From Taibaiella sp. (GTDB lineage Bacteria > Bacteroidota > Bacteroidia > Chitinophagales > Chitinophagaceae): 6,095 nt of DNA. This document shows, piece after piece, positions 1 to 5,440 of this stretch. The position numbers were made by a program, and so were the translations under genes. The notes under the pieces are model-generated. The model did no database searches and was not told the origin of the DNA. It worked only from the letters and a program-made list of their open reading frames with translations. The DNA lies in the NCBI GenBank assembly GCA_019454705.1, contig JACFNS010000157.1, positions 217-6,311 on the forward strand, given 5' to 3'. Position 1 is the first letter of the stretch. Each line of letters begins with the position of its first letter.

Positions 1-695
1 GTGCCGGCGGATCACTTGCTGCAGACATAGGCTCCGGAACATCATTTACATATCATGTAGGCACAGGTACTGAGTATACTCCTTGTATTATTTCGTCCAA
101 TAATAATACAGTGTATAATGGTATGAGTGTGGGTGTAAGACCGGGTGTTAAAGTATTCGGTACTTCAGGCAACGATATGGCAGTATCTCAACCAATGGTT
201 AACACCACATGGTTTATAGAACATGTAAACCCAACTGTGGATATTGACCTGGAGTTGATGTGGAGCAGTAATAATGAAGTAAACTCCTTCGACAGGAACA
301 ATGCATACATCTCTCACCTGGTAGGTAACTATTGGGATAAAGATGCTGCAACAGCAGCAATTGCAAACGCAAACGGGCAATATTCAATTAAACGGCAATC
401 CATAAAGTCACTGAGCCCATTTGCTGTATTCGACCGTAATACCGTTGGTGTAAATGAGCTTATTGTAACAGGTAGTGTAAAAATCTACCCTAACCCAGTA
501 GTTGATCTAATGTACATTGAATCTCCTGGTAAAGGTGAGGCTTTAATAATCAATACCTTCGGACAGGTAGTACAAAAAAACCTGTTGAAGGAAGGTGTTA
601 ATACGATTTTTACGACTAACATGCAGCCTGGCACTTATTTCACCAGGAGTATAATAGATAATACCATTTATCACCAAAGCTTCATTAAGCATTAA
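1..695 (+). CDS. C-terminal part of a T9SS-secreted beta-repeat protein (paralogue 1, 5' end outside window)
   Basis: The reading frame is open from base 3 to the TAA at 693-695, giving 230 residues with no stop on the left. The internal GTG at 111 is therefore not the real start and the gene begins outside the window. From the first residue (AGGSLAADIGSGTSF) it aligns with the end of the beta-strand region of the two complete paralogues downstream. Next comes the shared beta-sandwich-like module: GTSGNDMA, then W..., EVNSFDR, AYISH and LSPFAVFD. The last ~70 residues form a type A T9SS sorting domain: YPNP at residues 162-165, then FGQVV, PGTYF and a final FIKH. By family knowledge this domain directs passage through the outer membrane and is removed at the cell surface. 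The last sorting motif is slightly degenerate (GTYFTRS where the others have GMYFIQL or GMYYIKL). The function of the mature protein is unknown. No terminator lies in the 61 nt before the next gene, so read-through into it is possible. Confidence 0.9.
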   Translation, partial: AGGSLAADIGSGTSFTYHVGTGTEYTPCIISSNNNTVYNGMSVGVRPGVKVFGTSGNDMAVSQPMVNTTWFIEHVNPTVDIDLELMWSSNNEVNSFDRNNAYISHLVGNYWDKDAATAAIANANGQYSIKRQSIKSLSPFAVFDRNTVGVNELIVTGSVKIYPNPVVDLMYIESPGKGEALIINTFGQVVQKNLLKEGVNTIFTTNMQPGTYFTRSIIDNTIYHQSFIKH

Positions 696-702
696 GCATT
701 AA
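684..702 (+). repeat. short 7-nt tandem repeat over the stop codon of paralogue 1
   Basis: ATTAAGC occurs twice in direct tandem (684-690 and 691-697), followed by a partial third unit ATTAA (698-702). The TAA stop of the first gene (693-695) is formed inside the second unit. Gain or loss of one unit would leave the same in-frame IKH ending, because the stop is rebuilt from the next unit or partial unit. It is probably just slippage-derived microduplication. Confidence 0.6.
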
Positions 703-730
703 TCAAACATCCACATAAGAAAAAACTTAG

Positions 731-738
731 TATATTTA
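731..738 (+). promoter_or_regulatory. possible -7 element upstream of paralogue 2
   Basis: TATATTTA matches the Bacteroidota -7 consensus TAnnTTTG at seven of eight positions and ends 18 nt before the ATG at 757. No TTG is found at the expected -33 spacing, and the region is very A/T-rich, so a chance match is quite possible. The 696-756 gap holds no terminator-like hairpin, so paralogue 2 could instead be transcribed from the promoter of paralogue 1. Confidence 0.2.
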
Positions 739-756
739 TTATTCAAACATATCGAT

Positions 757-2547
757 ATGAAGCAATTATTTACAAGAATCCTATTTGCAATATTGTGTCT
801 TCTTTCATCAGCTAAAAGCCAAGCTATAATATACACCGTGGCTACCTCAGGCAATTTCAGCTCTCCCAGCACATGGCTAGGCGGGAGTGTGCCACCAGCC
901 AATTTGGGCGCAAACGACATAGTGATTGGCGGAGGTTTTACTGTAACTCTGGATGTAAACCTGGTACTCAGCAATTCCAACTCACTTCTTCAGCTACAAT
1001 CCACCGGCAGTATTCAATCCACCAGCGGTAACTATATTGTATTATCCTCGGGTATGCTTACAGGCGACATCAATAGCAGTATTGATGTGGACAGTGTCTA
1101 TGTTGGCAACACAAATCTTTTATACAGCGGCACTATTACGGGAGATAAAATAACCTTTGCTGGGCCCAATCTACCCGGTAACATAACTATTAATGCAGAT
1201 GAATATTTATACTTCACGGCAGGGCTTACTAACCTGCCTCCGGGCACAACAATTGCCCTTGGCACTAGCACCCCAAGGCCTGTAATCGTGATGGACGGTG
1301 GTACGTTCATTAACAGTGGTGCCAATTTCAACCTTACTACTGCTTATGACGTACGCTACCGTCAACCTTCTGTTACCATTGGCTCAGGCGACGAGCTGAC
1401 CGGGTCAGGCTTGAAAGATATTGAAATAGCTGTCGGCACAGGGAATATTGTAGGGCTTGATAAAGACCTTACAGTTAATAACCTACTAAAACTTACGTCC
1501 GGCTCTTTAGCCTTAAATAATGGCACATACAAACTACTTATGGCCGGCAACAGTAGCTTTGACCCGGGTGGAAATGGTAGTATACTAGGTAGTTCGACCG
1601 CAGAAATTATTATTACGTCATCGGCCACCAACCTGGGTACCGTACGGTTTGCAAACGGTGGGTCGGAACTGAAAACCCTGGATATGAAAGCAGGCAATAG
1701 TTCTGCTGAATTAAAATTGGGTTCGTCAGTTTCAATTACAGGTGTCCTTAACCTGCAAAGCGGGCGCGTGAATGTGCAGGACAAAACATTAACAATAGCC
1801 GGGGGACTTGGTTCTATTACAGGAGGCTCCTCCAATAGCTATATCGTTACAGAAGCTAACGGTCAGCTGAAACAAGACATCGGACCAGGTGCTTCTACTG
1901 CCTACCCTGTAGGGTATGTCACCGCATATGCACCCGTTGTTATCACAAACAATAAGAACCTCGCACTGGGAGGCATGAACGTAAATGTGCAACAAGGCGT
2001 AAAAGAGCAGGGAACTTCAGGCAATGATATGGCTGCCACCAAAGCAGTTGTAGATGCTAGCTGGACTACATCTGTACAAGGCAATCCAACAAACCTTGAC
2101 TATAAACTACAATTACAATGGGGTTCAGGCATGGAAGTCAACAGCTTTGACAGGAGCCGGTGTTTTGTAGCACAATACGGCACTAAATGGAATAACCAGG
2201 CAGGTGCTACCGCTGGTTCAAACGGCAGCCTGCACACTTCTGAAAAGAACAACATTACATCTGGAGGTACTTTTGCCGTATTAGATGAAAATACATTGAG
2301 CGTTGGTGAAATAGTAGTCAATAGTGATATGGCATTATACCCCAATCCCGCAAAAGATGTACTGAACATAACCGTAAAAAAAGCGGCTACTGCTACTGTA
2401 TACAATAGCACCGGTCAGGTAATATTGAATGTAGAAGTCGGCAAGGACAACAACATAATAAACATCAGCCACCTGGCGCCGGGTATGTACTTTATCCAAC
2501 TCAATAGTGATGGGTTAAACAGCACAGCAAGGTTTATGAAGGGTTAA
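757..2547 (+). CDS. T9SS type A sorting domain protein with G8-like N-terminus and beta-strand repeats (paralogue 2)
   Basis: This 596-residue protein is probably exported by Sec and then by T9SS to the cell surface or medium. Residues 1-23 form a signal peptide (K/R-containing start, hydrophobic LFAILCLLSS, likely cut after SQA). The C14 context (AILC) does not fit a lipobox. Residues ~26-66 resemble the G8 motif: W40, GG42-43, VPP45-47, then NDIVI and TVTLD. Residues ~67-390 are Ser/Thr/Asn/Gly-rich alternating strands such as VLNLQSGRVNV and KTLTIAGG, expected to build a beta-solenoid. A conserved module follows with GTSGNDMA, EVNSFDR and FAVLDEN. The sorting domain runs from ~526 to 596 (YPNP 528-531, NSTGQVI, APGMYFIQL, final RFMKG). 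The ATG at 757 is chosen because the signal peptide starts there. No Shine-Dalgarno is visible, which is normal in this phylum. No catalytic motif is seen; adhesin-like or matrix protein is an inference. Compared with copies 1 and 3, its AYISH segment is replaced by CFVAQ, with a lone cysteine. Confidence 0.93.
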   Translation: MKQLFTRILFAILCLLSSAKSQAIIYTVATSGNFSSPSTWLGGSVPPANLGANDIVIGGGFTVTLDVNLVLSNSNSLLQLQSTGSIQSTSGNYIVLSSGMLTGDINSSIDVDSVYVGNTNLLYSGTITGDKITFAGPNLPGNITINADEYLYFTAGLTNLPPGTTIALGTSTPRPVIVMDGGTFINSGANFNLTTAYDVRYRQPSVTIGSGDELTGSGLKDIEIAVGTGNIVGLDKDLTVNNLLKLTSGSLALNNGTYKLLMAGNSSFDPGGNGSILGSSTAEIIITSSATNLGTVRFANGGSELKTLDMKAGNSSAELKLGSSVSITGVLNLQSGRVNVQDKTLTIAGGLGSITGGSSNSYIVTEANGQLKQDIGPGASTAYPVGYVTAYAPVVITNNKNLALGGMNVNVQQGVKEQGTSGNDMAATKAVVDASWTTSVQGNPTNLDYKLQLQWGSGMEVNSFDRSRCFVAQYGTKWNNQAGATAGSNGSLHTSEKNNITSGGTFAVLDENTLSVGEIVVNSDMALYPNPAKDVLNITVKKAATATVYNSTGQVILNVEVGKDNNIINISHLAPGMYFIQLNSDGLNSTARFMKG

Positions 2548-2577
2548 TTTATATCCGATACAAAATGCATTTTATAA

Positions 2578-2615
2578 AGCGATACCCCTCTACGTAAGAG
2601 GGGTATCGCTCTTTT
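2578..2615 (+). terminator. strong intrinsic terminator after paralogue 2
   Basis: A perfect 14-bp inverted repeat (arms 2578-2591 and 2597-2610, loop ACGTA) is followed by CTTTT. The stem contains a GC-rich core, CCCCTC/GAGGGG. It begins 30 nt after the TAA of paralogue 2 and lies before the small membrane-protein gene, so it separates the two transcription units. The T-run is short, but stem length and position make this the clearest regulatory element in the window. Confidence 0.92.
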
Positions 2616-2641
2616 GTAGATTTCATATATTGGCAATACTA

Positions 2642-2686
2642 AAAACATTCTATATGAAAACATTCGGCATAAAAACGTTTTACTTG
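2642..2686 (+). repeat. three-copy 15-nt in-frame tandem repeat spanning the start of the PH-like membrane gene
   Basis: Three units begin at 2642, 2657 and 2672. The first two share AAAACATTC exactly and the third is the diverged AAAACGTTT. The period of 15 nt keeps the frame, so the encoded peptide reads KTFYM-KTFGI-KTFYL. The ATG at 2654-2656 is the last codon of unit 1, and the frame stays open upstream to a TTG at 2630. The repeat therefore covers both leader and coding sequence. Confidence 0.7.
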
Positions 2687-3079
2687 CAGATTACGCTCAT
2701 GGCCGCACTGATTGTATATTTTATGTTTTCGCCCAATATAGCGGGTATAGAGATAGCCTTAGGAATACCATTTGCTATGTCTTTAGGTCAACTGCTATAT
2801 ACACCCGTAATAAGGATATCGGAGGACAAGATGAGTATCTTTACATTGTTTCCCTTTAATAAGAATATTAATGTTCCATTATCAGAGGTACAAAGGATAA
2901 TAGTAGAAATTAACTATAACATGCGGTTCATCCTTCACATGAAAGACGGTTCAATAGTATCAACTATTTGCAACCGTTATGCCTACGATATGAAGCCATT
3001 GTACAGGGCATTGTACAACACCGGGGTTCCTGTAGAAAGTGACGGCATTGGCACAATAGACTGGGTACAACCGGATTAA
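2654..3079 (+). CDS. small membrane protein with two N-terminal helices and a C-terminal PH-like beta domain
   Basis: I do not recognise a named family. The ATG at 2654 gives 141 residues. An in-frame TTG at 2630 would add eight residues but is a rare start here and lies close to the preceding terminator. Two hydrophobic segments are visible, about residues 9-26 (FYLQITLMAALIVYFMF) and 31-50 (GIEIALGIPFAMSLGQLL), joined by a short SPN turn. The remainder, ~52-127, alternates in strand-like fashion: PVIRISEDKMSIF, then NVPLSEVQRIIVE, RFILHMKDGSIVS and a final helix MKPLYRALYNTG. Two helices followed by 'I.ed.l.i......vpl.ev..i' and 'l.l.dG' resembles bacterial PH-domain membrane proteins, a fold-level inference. 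Most of the protein after the helices is probably cytoplasmic. It sits alone between two T9SS-cargo paralogues, cut off from the upstream gene by a terminator and 150 nt from the next. No functional link is shown. Confidence 0.82.
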   Translation: MKTFGIKTFYLQITLMAALIVYFMFSPNIAGIEIALGIPFAMSLGQLLYTPVIRISEDKMSIFTLFPFNKNINVPLSEVQRIIVEINYNMRFILHMKDGSIVSTICNRYAYDMKPLYRALYNTGVPVESDGIGTIDWVQPD

Positions 3080-3140
3080 TTTCTTCCCGATCATTATCAA
3101 TCAGCGCTTTATATCAAGCTAAGGACATTTTAATGCCTTT

Positions 3141-3176
3141 TTGTAAACCTTCTTCTCTAAATCGTGTTTAGGTTTT
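3141..3176 (+). promoter_or_regulatory. candidate Bacteroidota-type promoter for paralogue 3
   Basis: In the 150-nt gap before the third paralogue, TTG at 3141-3143 is followed by TAGGTTTT at 3169-3176, a seven-of-eight match to the -7 consensus TAnnTTTG. The spacer of 25 nt is a little longer than the usual 17-23. The start codon at 3230 would lie ~53 nt downstream, leaving an A-rich leader without a Shine-Dalgarno sequence. No strong terminator hairpin is seen after the preceding gene, so read-through from it cannot be excluded. Confidence 0.3.
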
Positions 3177-3229
3177 ATATGCTTTAACAGGCATGTAATT
3201 AAACAGAAACTCTAAAAAATCGATTAGTT

Positions 3230-5005
3230 ATGAGAAGAACAATTACACAATTGAAGAAGGGGCTGCTATTTGTCGCAGCCATTTTATTGACAAGCACCCA
3301 ACTGAATGCGGCCACTTATACCGCTATATTATCGGGTGCGTTCAGCAATACGGCCACATGGTCGGGAGGAATAGTGCCGCCACTGCAACTACAGCTTGGC
3401 GATGATGTAATTATACCATCAGGTATTACCATATCCCTTGACCAAAACCTCGAAATAGCCTCTTCATCTACCCTGGATGTGGATGGCGCCCTTACCGGTG
3501 GAACAGGATACGCCCTGATACTAACATCAGGTACTTTAAGCGGAACTGGCTCCATAGATGTCGACAGTTTTTCTGCGGCATTTACAAGCGGGTTCTCCTT
3601 TACGGGCAACCTCACAACCAACGCTTTCCACTCTACCAATGCGAATATCAATTCGGCAGCTACCATTGTAGTAGATAATACATTGTACCTGTCGGGGGGT
3701 ACTATGACCATGGCAGCAGGATCCCTGGCGCTTAGCAATAATGCTACTATTGTAGTGGATGGCGGTGTAATAACATTAAGTGGTGGTAGTGCTAACCTGG
3801 CGAATACATACCATGTAATGTACAAAGGCGCGACATCTACAGCGGGTATTGAGCTTTCAGGTTCAGGCCTGACTAACATTACTATCAACACTAACAGCGG
3901 ACAGGAAGTGAAATTGTCTAATAACCTGACCATAAATGGTGACCTTACACTCACTATGGGTGCGCTCAATCTGAATAACAATAACCTGACCTTCAGTGCG
4001 AACGGAGACCTGGCAGCATCCGGCAGCGGTACTATTACCAGCTCTTCGGGATCAGATATAACCATTAACGCATCAGGCGGATTGTCAGGTACACTAAGGT
4101 TCACATCAGGTGGCAATACAGTTAACAATTTCACCCTCAACCTAGGTAGCGGTACCGCCACTGTAATGGTTAATGGCGACCTGATGATAAGCGGCAACCT
4201 TAACCTGCAACAGGGCAGGCTGAATATAGCCGCTAACAAGCTGGAGTTAGACGCTAATGCAACAGTATCCGGTGGCTCAGCTAACAGCTTTGTTATAACC
4301 GGTACAGGCGGCACTTTATCGCTGAACCTGAATACCGGCACTACAAAAACTTTTCATATAGGTACTAATAATGACTATGCGCCTATTATGATTAAGTCAA
4401 ACAGTGGCTCTGTCAACACCAGGATGAACATAGGAGTAAATGCGGATGTAAAAGCTAATGGTACAACTGGTGCTTCTGCCGGTGCCACACAACCACTAGT
4501 TAACGCTACATGGTTTGTAGCCAGCAGTGCTGCAGCTGGTGTTGATGTAGATATGACCGTAATGTGGAGTTCGAATATGGAAGTCAACTCCTTCGACAGG
4601 ACTAAGGCTTATATTTCTCATTATGTAAATGGCAAGTGGGATGCATACGCATCAGCTGCGGCTACAATGTCGGGCAGTATGTACAGCATGACGCGTGCCG
4701 GTGTTAATTCATTCAGCCCGTTTGCTGTGTTCGATGAAAACACCACACTGTCTGTAGATGAGATAGCTGCTAATTTGGCTGTTAACATCTATCCTAACCC
4801 GGCTAATGATGTTATCAATATATCTGTAACAGGTAATAACACCAATATGAATGCAGAGATATACAATGTGTCAGGACAGGTGGTGTACAAAGCAGCAGTG
4901 CAAAACAACAGCAGCATCAATATATCTAACCTGCCCGATGGCATGTATTATATCAAACTGAATGGCCAAACTGCCAACGGCACTCAGAAATTCATCAAGC
5001 AATAA
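3230..5005 (+). CDS. T9SS type A sorting domain protein with G8-like N-terminus and beta-solenoid repeats (paralogue 3)
   Basis: This 591-residue secreted protein shares the layout of the 757-2547 gene. The signal peptide is residues 1-27 (RR and KK ahead of GLLFVAAILLTS, likely cut after LNA). The G8-like motif is W44, GG46-47, IVPP48-51, then GDDVIIPSG and ISLD; the stretch PPLQLQLGDD is longer than usual between PP and D. Residues ~70-400 are dense Ser/Thr/Asn/Gly strands with locally clear 20-residue rungs (NNLTINGDL at 231-239, NNLTFSANGDL at 251-261) and an NLNLQQGRLNI unit, consistent with a right-handed beta-helix. The module with EVNSFDR, AYISH and FSPFAVFDEN precedes the sorting domain at ~518-591 (YPNP 521-524, VSGQVVY, DGMYYIKL, final KFIKQ). 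No cysteine is visible. The ATG at 3230 starts directly at the signal peptide. No enzymatic residues are recognisable, so a surface adhesin or structural role is inferred. A terminator follows 30 nt after the stop. Confidence 0.93.
   Translation: MRRTITQLKKGLLFVAAILLTSTQLNAATYTAILSGAFSNTATWSGGIVPPLQLQLGDDVIIPSGITISLDQNLEIASSSTLDVDGALTGGTGYALILTSGTLSGTGSIDVDSFSAAFTSGFSFTGNLTTNAFHSTNANINSAATIVVDNTLYLSGGTMTMAAGSLALSNNATIVVDGGVITLSGGSANLANTYHVMYKGATSTAGIELSGSGLTNITINTNSGQEVKLSNNLTINGDLTLTMGALNLNNNNLTFSANGDLAASGSGTITSSSGSDITINASGGLSGTLRFTSGGNTVNNFTLNLGSGTATVMVNGDLMISGNLNLQQGRLNIAANKLELDANATVSGGSANSFVITGTGGTLSLNLNTGTTKTFHIGTNNDYAPIMIKSNSGSVNTRMNIGVNADVKANGTTGASAGATQPLVNATWFVASSAAAGVDVDMTVMWSSNMEVNSFDRTKAYISHYVNGKWDAYASAAATMSGSMYSMTRAGVNSFSPFAVFDENTTLSVDEIAANLAVNIYPNPANDVINISVTGNNTNMNAEIYNVSGQVVYKAAVQNNSSINISNLPDGMYYIKLNGQTANGTQKFIKQ
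3920..4011 (+). repeat. 20-residue (60-nt) beta-solenoid rungs within paralogue 3
   Basis: The identical 12-mer AATAACCTGACC recurs 60 nt apart (3920-3931 and 3980-3991), encoding NNLT at residues 231 and 251. The flanking residues keep the same alternation (L.I.GDL.L and L.F..NGDL). A period of 20 residues per rung is typical of parallel beta-helix coils. The DNA identity is limited to short blocks, so this is an old protein repeat rather than a recent DNA duplication. Confidence 0.5.
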
Positions 5006-5033
5006 GATATCAATTAACCAAAACCAAGAGGGG

Positions 5034-5063
5034 AAGACGGCGGCATTATGTCGCCGTTTTTTT
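5034..5063 (+). terminator. intrinsic terminator of paralogue 3 at the convergent junction
   Basis: A hairpin is formed by ACGGCGGCA (5037-5045) and TGTCGCCGT (5049-5057) with loop TTA and one G-U pair. It is followed on the + strand by a run of T to 5063, and the outer A bases can extend the stem into that run. It lies 30 nt after the TAA of paralogue 3. The last T bases are part of the stop codon of the opposing gene (TAA on the - strand, 5062-5064), so the terminator and that coding end overlap. On the - strand the hairpin is followed only by CTTCCCC, so it is a weaker terminator in that direction. Confidence 0.85.
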
Positions 5064-5394
5064 ATTCCTCTTCAGTATCTTCAACCTCTGCATCTTCATC
5101 GCGGCGCAGCTGTGTTTCACATTTTACATCAAGGCTTACCAATATATGCTCTTCGATATAACCTGGTGCTGTTATTGCTACCTGTATCGGTTCTGCAGCA
5201 GCAATAATGAATACACCGTTGGCACCGGTAACCAATGTATCTTCTGTGCCATGCTCAATGGCAGTAACACCTTTCATCGGTTTACCTTCTTCGTTGGTCA
5301 CCGTACACTTTATTTTTTTGGCCTTCGCATTGCTGTGGGCGTCCGCTGCCAGCGGCAGGGTCAGGAATAATACAGGGATAATATACTTATGCAT
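5062..5394 (-). CDS. small exported protein with carboxypeptidase-regulatory-like beta-sandwich and acidic tail
   Basis: The protein has 110 residues from the ATG at 5394. The open frame continues upstream to 5499, but this start is chosen because a signal peptide begins exactly here (HKYIIPVLFLTLPLAADA, likely cut near residue 19-21) and longer versions would bury it and overlap the preceding gene. Residues ~27-96 fit the carboxypeptidase regulatory-like or CNA-B-like pattern common in Bacteroidota: CTVTNEEGKPMKGVTAIE, then DTLVTGANGVFII and a final VAITAPGYIEEHILV. C30 and C92 lie on the predicted first and last strands and could form a disulfide. The end, residues 99-110, is almost entirely Asp/Glu (DEDAEVEDTEEE). 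It has no T9SS sorting domain and no TonB-dependent receptor attached, so it is a stand-alone periplasmic or secreted domain of unknown role. It lies 46 nt after the DUF6544-like gene on the same strand, so it is probably in one operon with it. Confidence 0.85.
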   Translation of the reverse strand: MHKYIIPVLFLTLPLAADAHSNAKAKKIKCTVTNEEGKPMKGVTAIEHGTEDTLVTGANGVFIIAAAEPIQVAITAPGYIEEHILVSLDVKCETQLRRDEDAEVEDTEEE

Positions 5395-5440
5395 CTGATG
5401 TAGATTTTGTTTTAAAGGTAATATAAAAAGGATTTCCACA

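Noticed and set aside
111..695. Independent short gene starting at GTG 111
   Set aside because: The frame is open to the left edge and the residues before 111 align with the paralogues, so this is the tail of a longer gene.
794..800. Lipobox in the signal peptide of paralogue 2 (AILC)
   Set aside because: The residue before Cys is Leu rather than Gly, Ala or Ser, the Cys is in the middle of the hydrophobic core, and a good signal peptidase I site follows at residue 23.
1362..1835. 157-codon open frame on the - strand inside paralogue 2
   Set aside because: It has the same cause as the antisense frame in paralogue 3: a shadow of low-complexity beta-repeat coding sequence, with no recognisable protein features.
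3145..3194. Weak inverted repeats AAACCT/AGGTTT (3145-3150, 3170-3175) and ATGCCT/AGGCAT (3133-3138, 3189-3194) as a possible leader RNA structure
   Set aside because: The stems are only 6 bp with loops of 19 and 50 nt in A/T-rich sequence. There is no T-run in terminator position and no riboswitch-like conserved core.
3316..4341. 341-codon open frame on the - strand inside paralogue 3
   Set aside because: It is fully antisense to a clear secreted protein with signal peptide and sorting domain. Its translation is rich in Pro, Val and Leu, as expected from the complement of Ser/Thr/Asn/Gly codons, and it shows no domain. The length results from the biased composition of the sense gene.
4962..5398. 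Several + strand open frames of 63-81 codons over the convergent junction and the small exported gene
   Set aside because: They run antisense to the signal-peptide gene at 5062-5394 or out of frame with paralogue 3, cross the terminator hairpin, and have Cys/Leu-rich sequences without any domain.
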